From Amycolatopsis iheyensis (GTDB taxonomy: Bacteria; Actinomycetota; Actinomycetes; Mycobacteriales; Pseudonocardiaceae): a stretch of DNA of 64,000 nucleotides. This document shows, one piece after another, positions 9,117-16,523 of the stretch (position 1 is its first letter; the number at the start of each line of letters is the position of its first letter). Under the pieces are notes generated by a model. It was not told the origin of the DNA. It saw only the letters and a program-made list of their open reading frames with translations, and made no database searches. The position numbers and the translations under genes were made by a program. The DNA lies in NCBI RefSeq assembly GCF_024703995.1, contig NZ_JAMXQV010000018.1, positions 124,001 to 188,000 on the forward strand. The letters are read 5' to 3'.

Positions 9117-9710
9117 GTGACCGAAGATCTGCCGGGCGCCGGCGAGCTGATCCTGCTCGCCGGCCTCGGCAATCCCGGACCCCAGTACGCCGGAAACCGG
9201 CACAACGTCGGGTTCATGGTGCTGGACGAGCTGGCCGGCCGGATCGGCGGCAAGTTCAAGACGCACAAGAGCGGCGGCGAGGTGCTCGAAGGCCGCCTGG
9301 GTGGCCGCCGCGTGGTGCTCGTGAAGCCGCGCTCGTACATGAACCTCTCCGGCGGGCCGGTGGTCGGCGCGGCCCGGTTCTACAAGGTGCCGCCGTCCGG
9401 CGTGGTCGTGGTGCACGACGAGCTGGACGTCGACTTCGGCGCGCTGAAGCTGAAGTTCGGCGGCGGCGACAACGGCCACAATGGACTCCGCTCGATCACG
9501 AAGTCGCTGGGCACGCGCGACTACTACCGGGTGCGGTTCGGCATCGGCCGCCCGCCCGGCCGCCAGGACCCGGCGGACTTCGTGCTGAAGGACTTCTCGA
9601 CGGTCGAGCGCAAGGAGCTCCCGTTCGAAGTGGACCGGTGCGCGGACGCGACCGAGGCACTGGTGGGCACGGGGCTCGCGGCGGCGCAAAACGCCTTCCA
9701 TGCGGGCTGA
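9117..9710 (+). CDS. pth: Peptidyl-tRNA hydrolase
   Basis: Recycles peptidyl-tRNA that drops off ribosomes. The 197-residue protein has GLGNPGPQYAGNRHNVGF with catalytic His29, the SYMNLSG motif, HDELD with Asp101, and GGDNGHNGLRSI, all diagnostic. It starts at GTG 9117, right after the rplY stop. rplY-pth pairing is conserved in actinobacteria. Confidence 0.97.
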   Translation: MTEDLPGAGELILLAGLGNPGPQYAGNRHNVGFMVLDELAGRIGGKFKTHKSGGEVLEGRLGGRRVVLVKPRSYMNLSGGPVVGAARFYKVPPSGVVVVHDELDVDFGALKLKFGGGDNGHNGLRSITKSLGTRDYYRVRFGIGRPPGRQDPADFVLKDFSTVERKELPFEVDRCADATEALVGTGLAAAQNAFHAG

Positions 9711-9731
9711 CATCGGTGGCAAGGTGAGCTC

Positions 9732-10046
9732 ATGACCCCCGACGAAGTCCGGGCGATCGCGTTCGGCAAACCCCGGTTCGGCCGGCGCGGCTACAACGAG
9801 GACGAGGTCGACGCGTTCCTCGACCTGATCGCCGAGGCGCTGTCGGGCCGCAACATCCTGACCGCGGACGACATCCACTACGTCGAGTTCACGATCATGC
9901 CGGTCGGCATGCGCTCCTACGACCAGGCCCAGGTGGACCTGTTCCTCGACGAGGCGGAGGCGGCGCTGGTGGCGCTGCGCAACCCGCAGCCGGTGGTGGA
10001 GGAGCGGCGCCCGCAGGGCCCGAAGAAGTGGTTCGGCCGGACCTGA
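9732..10046 (+). CDS. Small DivIVA-domain protein, first of two tandem paralogues
   Basis: A 104-residue protein made of two DivI1A-type repeats. Repeat one contains FGKPRFGRRGYNEDEVDAFL (about residues 11-30); repeat two is degenerate (MPVGMRSYDQAQVDLFL). The F/Y-x4-G-x-R-G/S-Y-x3-V-D-x-FL signature is the membrane-curvature-sensing hook of DivIVA/Wag31. There is no long coiled coil, so it cannot form the usual polar scaffold by itself; an accessory role in polar growth or division is inference. It lies 21 bases after pth and could share its transcript. Confidence 0.8.
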   Translation: MTPDEVRAIAFGKPRFGRRGYNEDEVDAFLDLIAEALSGRNILTADDIHYVEFTIMPVGMRSYDQAQVDLFLDEAEAALVALRNPQPVVEERRPQGPKKWFGRT

Positions 10047-10050
10047 GGCT

Positions 10051-10089
10051 GTGAGCCCGGCCACACAGCGCTGCGTAGTCCCGGCTCAC
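10051..10089 (+). terminator. Hairpin after the first DivIVA-domain gene
   Basis: GTGAGCC near 10051 can pair with GGCTCAC ending at 10089, extended by CGG/CCG with one bulge. There is no T-run, so this may be a weak terminator or only an mRNA structure. Confidence 0.3.
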
Positions 10090-10214
10090 TCACAGGCGGA
10101 CGGCGACCGCCCGTCGGGGTGAGCTTCGCGGTCCACCCTTCCGGGGGCGCCTGTTCAGCGGCTAGGACGGTGTACGGCAGTTCGCACCGCCCAACCCCGG
10201 AATCGGAGAGTTGC

Positions 10215-10571
10215 ATGTCGTTCACCGCCGAAGACCTCGCCGAGGTCACCTTCGGTAACGCCCCGATCGGCCGCCGTGGCTACGCGAAGCACGACGTCGA
10301 CGAGTTCGTCCGGCGGATCGCCAAGACGATCGCCGAGGAGGACGACCTGACCGCCGCCGAGGTCCACCACGTCATGTTCGCCAAGCCGCTGATCGGCAAG
10401 CGCGGCTACGACGAACGCGAGGTCGACGAGTTCCTCGACCGGGTGGAGGACCAGCTGGCCGCCCGCACGGGCCACGCCCCGGACCTCCCGGGCGCCCGCA
10501 CCCCGTCGGAAGCCACCGCCGACCGCGCCACCCCACCATCCCTGCGCGCGGAGCGCCTCCAACAACGCTAA
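10215..10571 (+). CDS. Small DivIVA-domain protein, second tandem paralogue
   Basis: A 118-residue protein with two well-preserved DivI1A repeats: FGNAPIGRRGYAKHDVDEFV and FAKPLIGKRGYDEREVDEFL. The C-terminal 35 residues are Pro/Arg/Thr-rich and probably disordered. It is clearly homologous to the preceding gene, so a local duplication is likely. ATG 10215 has GGAGAG five bases upstream. A 168-base gap separates the two, so it may have its own promoter. It ends seven bases before a long inverted repeat shared with the convergent acyl-AMP ligase. Confidence 0.8.
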   Translation: MSFTAEDLAEVTFGNAPIGRRGYAKHDVDEFVRRIAKTIAEEDDLTAAEVHHVMFAKPLIGKRGYDEREVDEFLDRVEDQLAARTGHAPDLPGARTPSEATADRATPPSLRAERLQQR

Positions 10572-10577
10572 AGCGCA

Positions 10578-10636
10578 ACTTTCCCTATGAAAGTGCCGCC
10601 TCCGGGTCTCCGGGCGGGCACTTTCATAGGGAAAGT
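10578..10636. repeat. Long inverted repeat, probable bidirectional terminator
   Basis: Two perfect 20-base arms, 10578-10597 and 10617-10636, share the word ACTTTCCCTATGAAAGTGCC and its complement. A second smaller hairpin (TCCGG/CCGGG) lies in the loop. It sits between convergent genes, six bases past one stop and six before the other. It is far longer than a normal terminator and lacks a T-run, placing it with the other nested palindromes of this window. Confidence 0.8.
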
Positions 10637-10642
10637 GACGCG

Positions 10643-12331
10643 CTAGGCGTCGGCGTTCTTCTTGATCTTGTCGGCGAACTGCTGGGCCGTCGCCGCGCGC
10701 TTGACCTTGCCAGACGGCGTCTTCGGCAGGCTGCCCGCCGGGAGCACCACCACCGCGTACGGCCGCATGTCGACGGCGTCGCGGACCCGCGCCGAGACCT
10801 GCTTCATCAGGTTCTTCTCGGCTTCGGCGTCGCCCGCGAGCTTCGACTCCACGACGACCGCGAAGCGCTCGCGGCGGCTGCCCGCGTCGAGGCGCACCGC
10901 CACCGCGTTGCCCGCCCGGACGCCCTCGACCGACGTCGCGGCGCGCTCGATGTCGGTCGGGTACAGGTTGCGGCCACCCATGATGATGACGTCCTTGCGG
11001 CGGCCGCAGATGACGATCTGGCCGTCGACGAGGTAGCCGAGGTCGCCGGTGTCGAGCCAGCCCTCGGCGTCCTGCGTCGCGACCGGGCCGTCCATGGTCA
11101 GGTAGCCGGGCGTCACTGCCTCGCCGCGCAACCGGATCTCGCCGACCTCGCGGTCGCCGACGGGCTGCCGCGCCTCGTTGACGATCTCCGCCTCGAGCCC
11201 GTCCAGCGGACGGCCGAGCAGCGCGAACGACCGGATGCCGTCGGTGCCGCGCCGCGGGTCACCTTCGGGCACCGGCACCGCGCGGTTTTCGGCCTCCAGC
11301 GCGTCGGCCTCGACGACGTCGAGCGTCAGCCCGGTGAACAGCGGCGCGAACGACACCGCGAGCGTCGCCTCGGCCATGCCGTAGGCCGGGAAAACGCATT
11401 CCGCCGGCATCTTGAACCGCGCGCCGGCGTCCACAAAGGTCTGGACGGCGGTCTCGTCGATGGGCTCGGCGCCGTTCAGGGCGATGCGCAGCTTCGAGAG
11501 GTCGTAGGTGTTGTCGTCGTCGACGCGGGCCATCCGGCGCCCGACGATGGCGTAGGCGAAGTTCGGCGCCGCCGTCGTGGTGCCGCCGTACTTGGTGATC
11601 AGCTCGGGCCAGATCAACGGCCCGGACAGGAACTCAACCGGCGTGATCTTGACCAGCTCGACGCCGAAGGTCATCGGCACGGTCAGGAAGCCGACCATGC
11701 CCATGTCGTGGAACGTCGGCAGCCAGGACACCATCACGTCGGTGTCGAAGTCGAACTCCGCGCGGTCGACCATGGCCTTGACGTTGGAGTACAGGTTCCC
11801 GTAGGTGATCCGGACGGCCTTCGGGTCGGCGGTCGAGCCGCTCGTCAGCTGCAGCAGCGCGGTCTCACCCTCGTCGGTGGTGACGACGTCCGCGAGCGGC
11901 TCGGCGCCGACGAGGTCGCTGATCAGCTTGAAGCCGATGCCCTTTTCTTCGAGCACCGGGGCGAGCTGGTCGAACGGCTCGCCGAGCAGCACCAGGTTCG
12001 ACCCGATCATGCCGAGCACCCGCACGGTGTCCTCGGCCCACTCGGCGAGGTCGGTGCGCGGGGTCGGCTGGTGCAGCATGGTGACGCTGCCCCCGGCCAG
12101 CCAGACGGCCTGCACGGTGGGCGCGATCAGCACGGGAGCGGCGGCGAGCACCGCGACGGCGCCACCCCGCTCGAACCCGCCGGCGACGAGCCCACCGGCG
12201 ATCCGCCGGGCCTCCTCGTGTACGTCGGCCCAGGTCCGCCGCGCGGGCTCCTTCGGCTCCCCGGTGACCATCCCACGCTGCTGACCCCGCCCCGCCGCGG
12301 TGGCGACGAGCGTGTCCACGAACCTGCTCAT
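10643..12331 (-). CDS. Fatty acyl-AMP ligase (FadD/Pks16-like)
   Basis: Activates a fatty acid as acyl-adenylate for loading onto a carrier protein or CoA. The 562-residue ANL enzyme has the P-loop TSGSTADPKAV at residues 163-173, an YGMAEATLA motif, WLDTGDLGYL, GRRKDVIIMGGRNLYPTDIE and a terminal SGKVKR lysine. The placement upstream of pth matches Rv1013 (pks16) in mycobacteria, but no PKS is present. I start it at ATG 12331. The frame stays open upstream for another 138 codons through a P-loop NTPase remnant, so a fused annotation is possible. Confidence 0.87.
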   Translation of the reverse strand: MSRFVDTLVATAAGRGQQRGMVTGEPKEPARRTWADVHEEARRIAGGLVAGGFERGGAVAVLAAAPVLIAPTVQAVWLAGGSVTMLHQPTPRTDLAEWAEDTVRVLGMIGSNLVLLGEPFDQLAPVLEEKGIGFKLISDLVGAEPLADVVTTDEGETALLQLTSGSTADPKAVRITYGNLYSNVKAMVDRAEFDFDTDVMVSWLPTFHDMGMVGFLTVPMTFGVELVKITPVEFLSGPLIWPELITKYGGTTTAAPNFAYAIVGRRMARVDDDNTYDLSKLRIALNGAEPIDETAVQTFVDAGARFKMPAECVFPAYGMAEATLAVSFAPLFTGLTLDVVEADALEAENRAVPVPEGDPRRGTDGIRSFALLGRPLDGLEAEIVNEARQPVGDREVGEIRLRGEAVTPGYLTMDGPVATQDAEGWLDTGDLGYLVDGQIVICGRRKDVIIMGGRNLYPTDIERAATSVEGVRAGNAVAVRLDAGSRRERFAVVVESKLAGDAEAEKNLMKQVSARVRDAVDMRPYAVVVLPAGSLPKTPSGKVKRAATAQQFADKIKKNADA

Positions 12332-12745
12332 GGGCGGAACATTACTTGGCCACCCGCACGGTTCGCGTGCCAACGCGTGAACAGGCCCCCGCAGCCAGTG
12401 GCCGACCTGCCGCCGACCCCGCAACCGCACGACGACGAGGGCCGGGTGCCGGTCCTCGTCGATCACCCGGCGGACCCGCGCACGCATGATCGGGTGGTAC
12501 CGCCACGAGATCCGGACGATGTGGTCCCGGTCGGTGAAGAAGGTGTGCAGGGACCCCTCGACGTTTCCCCCGGCGATCGCCGGACCACGCCCGAAGCGGC
12601 GCCGGAGCGTCCGCAGGACGACCCGGGTCGCGACCAGGAGCCGCGGGTGGTCGAGCCACACGAGCACGTCGAGCCGCGCCGTCATCCGGTCCCGGACCTG
12701 TTCGCCCTGCCAGAGGGAGTCGCGCGGCCCGAGGACCGTGGTCAC
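12332..12745 (-). pseudogene. N-terminally truncated P-loop NTPase (adenylate kinase / topology-modulation-like)
   Basis: From a GTG at 12745, which overlaps the ABC-F stop (GTGA), the minus strand encodes about 138 codons in frame with the acyl-AMP ligase. It contains LDVLVWLDHP, RVVLRTLRRRF, GRGPAIAGGNVEGSLHTFF and HPALVVVRLRGRRQV. This resembles the second half of small kinase-like P-loop proteins (typically VVWLDxP, RRTLRR, WNGNRE), but the Walker A part is absent. No stop separates it from the ligase ATG; in another frame a TAA occurs at 12342-12344. A decayed gene is the simplest reading; a fused N-terminal extension of the ligase is the alternative. Confidence 0.5.
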
Positions 12746-14505
12746 TCCAGCAGCTCGGACGTCTCCAGCCAGCGGCCTTCGACGTCCGCGACCTCGCCCT
12801 GCACGCCCTTCAGCTCGGCGTTCAGCTCCATCAGCTTCCCCGGATCGGTCGCCGCCTCCAGCAGGGCCGCGTGGAGCTTCTCCTCCTTCGCGTGCAGCTG
12901 ATCCAGCTTGCGCTCCAGCCGGCCCAGCTCCTTCTGGGCCGCGCGCAGGTCCGCCGCCGACTTCTTCGCCTCGACCTTCTCCGCCGTGGGGGCCGCCGAA
13001 GTCACCACCTGCGCCGACGCGCGGCGGTTCAGGTACTCCTCGATGCCGCCCGGCAGGTGGGTGATGCGGCCGTCGCCGAACAGGGCCACCACCGTGTCGC
13101 AGACCCGTTCCACCAGGTAGCGGTCGTGCGAGACGACCACCATCGTGCCCGGCCAGCCGTCGAGGAGGTCCTCCAGCTGCTGCAGCGTGTCGATGTCCAG
13201 GTCGTTCGTCGGCTCGTCCAGCAGCAGGACGTTCGGCTCCGCCATCAGCAGGCGGCACAGCTGCAGCCGGCGCCGCTCGCCGCCGGACAGGTCGCCGACC
13301 GGGGTCCACTGGCGGGCCTGGGGGAAGCCCAGCTTCTCGCCCAGCTGCGACGCCGTCATCTCCTGCTTGCCGAACACCACGCGCCCGGCCACCTGCTCGA
13401 TCGCCTGCAGCACGCGCAGCTCGCCGGGCAGGTCGTCGAGCTCCTGGCGCAGGTGCGCGAGCGCCACCGTCTTGCCCTCGATCCGGCGGCCGGTCGAGCC
13501 CTCGACGTCGCCGCCGAGCAGCTTCAGCAGGGACGTCTTGCCCGAGCCGTTGATGCCGACCAGGCCGATCCGGTCACCCGGGCCGATCCGCCAGGTGACG
13601 TGGTCGAGCAGCGTCCGCTCGCCCACCGCGTACGTCGTGTCTTCCAGCTCCAGCACGGTCTTGCCGAGCCGCCGCTTCGCGAACGCCTGCAGCTCCACGG
13701 AATCACGCGGCGGCGGGACGTCGGCGATCAGCGCTTCGGCCGCTTCGACGCGGTAGCGCGGCTTCGACGAGCGCGCCTGCGGGCCGCGGCGCAGCCACGC
13801 CAGCTCCTTGCGCGCCAGGTTCTGCCGCTTCTCCTCGGCCGTCGCGGCCAGCCGCGCGCGCTCGGCGCGGGCGAAGATCCAGTCGGCGTAACCACCTTCG
13901 TACTGCTCGACGCGGCCGTTCGCGACCTCCCACGTCAGCGTCGCGACGGTGTCGAGGAACCACCGGTCGTGGGTGACGACCACGACCGCGATCCGGCGCG
14001 CCAGCAGGTGGTCGGCCAGCCAGCGGACACCTTCGACGTCCAGGTGGTTGGTCGGCTCGTCGAGCACGACGAGGTCGAGCTCGCCGGTCAGCGCGGCGGC
14101 CAGCGAAACGCGGCGCCGCTCGCCACCGGACAGGTTCGCGGTCGGCGTGTCCAGCCCGATCGCGGTGATCCCCAGGCCGTCCACAATGGACCGGACGCGG
14201 GCGTCGGCGGCCCACTCGTGCTCGGCGCCGTAGCGTTCGAGGACGACGTCGCCGACCGTGCTGCCGTCCGGCAGCTCCGTGCGCTGGGTGACCACCGCCA
14301 TCCGCAGGCCGCCGACGTGGCTGACCCGCCCGGTGTCCGGCTCCGCGAGTCCGGAAAGGACTTCCAGGAGCGTGGTCTTGCCACCGCCGTTGAGGCCGAC
14401 GACGCCGATGCGCTGCCCGGCCGCGACCCCGAGCGAAACGCCGTCCAGGAGCGGGCGGATCCCGTAGGACTTGCTCACCGACTCCAGGTTGACCAGGTTG
14501 GCCAT
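12742..14505 (-). CDS. ABC-F family ATPase, Uup/EttA type
   Basis: A soluble tandem ABC ATPase of 587 residues that acts on ribosomes rather than in transport. Domain one has GLNGGGKTT, LSGGERRR and LDEPTNHLD. Domain two has GINGSGKTS, LSGGERRR and LDEPTNDLD. Between them is the charged linker (P-site tRNA interaction motif region, rich in Arg/Lys/Ala near residues 215-270). The C-terminal 80 residues form a coiled coil as in Uup. No membrane segment. ATG 14505 lies four bases after the ASCH stop. The ispE-ABC-F order is widespread in actinobacteria. Confidence 0.93.
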   Translation of the reverse strand: MANLVNLESVSKSYGIRPLLDGVSLGVAAGQRIGVVGLNGGGKTTLLEVLSGLAEPDTGRVSHVGGLRMAVVTQRTELPDGSTVGDVVLERYGAEHEWAADARVRSIVDGLGITAIGLDTPTANLSGGERRRVSLAAALTGELDLVVLDEPTNHLDVEGVRWLADHLLARRIAVVVVTHDRWFLDTVATLTWEVANGRVEQYEGGYADWIFARAERARLAATAEEKRQNLARKELAWLRRGPQARSSKPRYRVEAAEALIADVPPPRDSVELQAFAKRRLGKTVLELEDTTYAVGERTLLDHVTWRIGPGDRIGLVGINGSGKTSLLKLLGGDVEGSTGRRIEGKTVALAHLRQELDDLPGELRVLQAIEQVAGRVVFGKQEMTASQLGEKLGFPQARQWTPVGDLSGGERRRLQLCRLLMAEPNVLLLDEPTNDLDIDTLQQLEDLLDGWPGTMVVVSHDRYLVERVCDTVVALFGDGRITHLPGGIEEYLNRRASAQVVTSAAPTAEKVEAKKSAADLRAAQKELGRLERKLDQLHAKEEKLHAALLEAATDPGKLMELNAELKGVQGEVADVEGRWLETSELLE

Positions 14506-14509
14506 CCGC

Positions 14510-14917
14510 TCAGCCGATCCTCTCTACGATGACGAACCGCGTCGCCACGACCATCGTCGTGTCGTCCACGGTGAACTCCGGATCCTTCAGCGCGGCGCGC
14601 ATTTCGGCGCTGTGCCAGAACTTCTCGTGCTCGGTCCGCCATTCGGCGACGCTCGTGAAGCCCTCGCCCTCGTCGAGCGCGTGCTGAAGGTCCACTTCGG
14701 ACAGGGGGACGACGCGCACTTCGGTGGTCTCGATGACCGCGACCCCGGCGCCGGCCGAATCGAGCACCAGCTCACGCACGCCCACGACAGGCAACGCTTC
14801 GCCCTCCAGCTCGTATTCCGCGAGCAGGCCGGAGGTCGTCGTTTTCGAGCCGTCGAGGATCGCCGCGACCAGTTTGTCGCGCAGCGGCCCGGGAAACGCG
14901 AATTCGGCGTGCTTCAC
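14510..14917 (-). CDS. ASCH domain protein
   Basis: A 135-residue protein with the ASCH fold, a PUA-like small RNA-binding or nuclease-related module. Visible motifs are FPGPLRDKLVAAILDGSKTTT near the start (the KxxxxxGxKTxT nucleic-acid groove) and GEGFTSVAEWRTEHEKFW near residue 95, both typical of the YqfB-like branch. GTG 14917 overlaps the ispE stop (GTGA), so translation is coupled. A role in nucleotide or RNA modification is possible, but nothing here fixes it. Confidence 0.85.
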   Translation of the reverse strand: MKHAEFAFPGPLRDKLVAAILDGSKTTTSGLLAEYELEGEALPVVGVRELVLDSAGAGVAVIETTEVRVVPLSEVDLQHALDEGEGFTSVAEWRTEHEKFWHSAEMRAALKDPEFTVDDTTMVVATRFVIVERIG

Positions 14918-15876
14918 GCGTGCACCCGCGGCGGCGCCGGGCGCGGCGCGTCGTCGCCGCCGACCACGCGGGCGCCGGGCACCGGGCCGTGCGCGACGCG
15001 GACCGTGCGGCACACCCCCGCACCCGAAAGCTCCGCGGCGACTTCGACCGCCGACTGCGCGTCTTCGCAGAGGAACGCGCACGTCGGGCCGGAGCCGGAG
15101 ACCGTGCCCGCGAGCGCGCCCGCGTTGACGCCCGCCCGCAGGGTCCGGCGCAGCTCCGGCCGCAGCGAGACCGCGGCCGCCTGCAGGTCGTTGCCCAGCA
15201 GCAGGGCCAGCTGCCGCGGGTCGCCCGAGGCCAGCGCCTCGACGACCGGGGTGTGCGAGCCGATCCGCGGCGGGTTGCCCGCCGCGCGCAGCCGGTCCAG
15301 CTCCTTGAACACCTTCGGCGTCGACAGCCCTTCGGAGTCGAAGGCCAGCACCCAGTGGAACGTGTGGCGAGACAGGACCGGGACGAGGTGCTCGCCGCGG
15401 CCGGTGCCGAGCGCGGTGCCGCCGTAGAGCGCGAACGGGACGTCGCTGCCCAGGCCGGCGGCGATCCCGGCCAGCTCGTCGCGCGTGATCTCCAGGTTCC
15501 ACAGCGAGGCGAGCCCGACCAGGGTCGCGGCGGCGTCGGCACTGCCGCCGGCCATGCCGCCGGCGACCGGGATGCCCTTGCGCAGCACCACGCGGACCTT
15601 CGGCTCCTCGGCGCGGCCGACGTGCGCGGCCAGCGCTTCGACCGCGCGCCAGGCCAGGTTTTCGGGGCCGGTCGGGACCGAGCCCTCGCCTTCGCCGTAG
15701 ACCTCCAGGCCCGGTTCTTCGGTGACCGCGACGGTCACTTCGTCGGTCAGCGACAGGGCCTGGAACACGGTGACCAGCTCGTGGTAACCGTCTTCGCGCA
15801 GGTCGTCGACCGCCAGGTGCAGGTTGACCTTGGCCGGGACCCGGACGGTGACTGGTGGCGGAACTACGGCGAGCAC
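14914..15876 (-). CDS. ispE: 4-diphosphocytidyl-2-C-methyl-D-erythritol kinase
   Basis: A GHMP kinase that phosphorylates CDP-ME in the MEP isoprenoid pathway. The 320-residue protein has VPAKVNLHLAV near residue 13, the Gly-rich ATP loop PVAGGMAGGSADAAATL near residue 100, and VSGSGPTCAFLC near residue 267. It starts at GTG 15876. It leads a coupled minus-strand operon, ispE-ASCH-ABC-F, followed by the remnant and the acyl-AMP ligase. In many actinobacteria rsmA lies directly upstream; here a TetR/MFS pair and a MetN-like gene intervene. Confidence 0.96.
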   Translation of the reverse strand: MLAVVPPPVTVRVPAKVNLHLAVDDLREDGYHELVTVFQALSLTDEVTVAVTEEPGLEVYGEGEGSVPTGPENLAWRAVEALAAHVGRAEEPKVRVVLRKGIPVAGGMAGGSADAAATLVGLASLWNLEITRDELAGIAAGLGSDVPFALYGGTALGTGRGEHLVPVLSRHTFHWVLAFDSEGLSTPKVFKELDRLRAAGNPPRIGSHTPVVEALASGDPRQLALLLGNDLQAAAVSLRPELRRTLRAGVNAGALAGTVSGSGPTCAFLCEDAQSAVEVAAELSGAGVCRTVRVAHGPVPGARVVGGDDAPRPAPPRVHA

Positions 15877-15885
15877 CCGACCAGC

Positions 15886-16419
15886 CTACGTGCCCGGGTT
15901 CCGACCAGGAGAAAGGATGTCGAGCCCGACGGCGAGGGCGACCTCCGGCGACGTCCCCGGGCCGCTCTCGGCGCTGTTGAGCTGCACCGCGACCAGAGCG
16001 AGCCGCGCGCGGAGGTCGACTTCGGGATCGGCGGACCCGCCACAGAGCCGCTCGTGGAGCCGGATCATGCGGTCGGCCAGCCCGGCGCCGGCCGCGATGG
16101 CCTTCAACGCCGTCGTGTTGCGCTGGACCAGACCCATCACCGGGCCGAACCGGCTCTCGACGAGCCCGGCGTACGCGGTGAGCAGCTCGGCCGGGCGGGA
16201 TTCGCGCTCCAGGAGGTCGTCGAGCGCGGCCCCCCAGTCTTCGAGGAGGCTCGTGACGATGTCCTCCTTCGTGCGGAAGTGGTAGTACAGCGCGGCTTTC
16301 GTGACGTTCAGCCGCTCGGCGATCTCGCGCAGCGAACTGGCTTCGTAGCCCTGCTCGGCGAACAGCTCGAGCGCGACGCGCTGGATGCGCTCACGCGTGT
16401 CGGTGCGCCGCCCGGCCAT
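15886..16419 (-). CDS. TetR-family repressor of the divergent MFS exporter
   Basis: A 177-residue TetR protein. The N-terminal helix-turn-helix is clear: RIQRVALELFAEQGYEASS, LREIAERLNVTKAALYYHF, TKEDI. The C-terminal domain is unlike named families. It is divergent from an MFS transporter, and the 104-base gap holds a perfect 28-bp palindrome and a second imperfect copy, the classic autorepressor/exporter arrangement. The start is ATG 16419. The inducer is probably a substrate of the exporter, by analogy only. Confidence 0.9.
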   Translation of the reverse strand: MAGRRTDTRERIQRVALELFAEQGYEASSLREIAERLNVTKAALYYHFRTKEDIVTSLLEDWGAALDDLLERESRPAELLTAYAGLVESRFGPVMGLVQRNTTALKAIAAGAGLADRMIRLHERLCGGSADPEVDLRARLALVAVQLNSAESGPGTSPEVALAVGLDILSPGRNPGT

Positions 16420-16438
16420 GCACAGCTCCTCAACTTAC

Positions 16439-16496
16439 TTGACGGCCGACTAGCAATGACTTAGCTTGGCATTGCTTGTCGGCCGACAAGCAATGC
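16439..16496. promoter_or_regulatory. Two operator sites for the TetR repressor
   Basis: Site 1 at 16469-16496 is a perfect 28-bp palindrome with half GCATTGCTTGTCGG. Site 2 at 16439-16458 (TTGACGGCCGACTAGCAATG) is an imperfect copy around the same CGGCCGAC core. Site 2 lies close to the repressor start and site 1 is 27 bases before the MFS start, so both promoters would be blocked. Confidence 0.8.
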
Positions 16497-16523
16497 ATCC
16501 ACAGCTTACCTCGGGGGTCCGCC

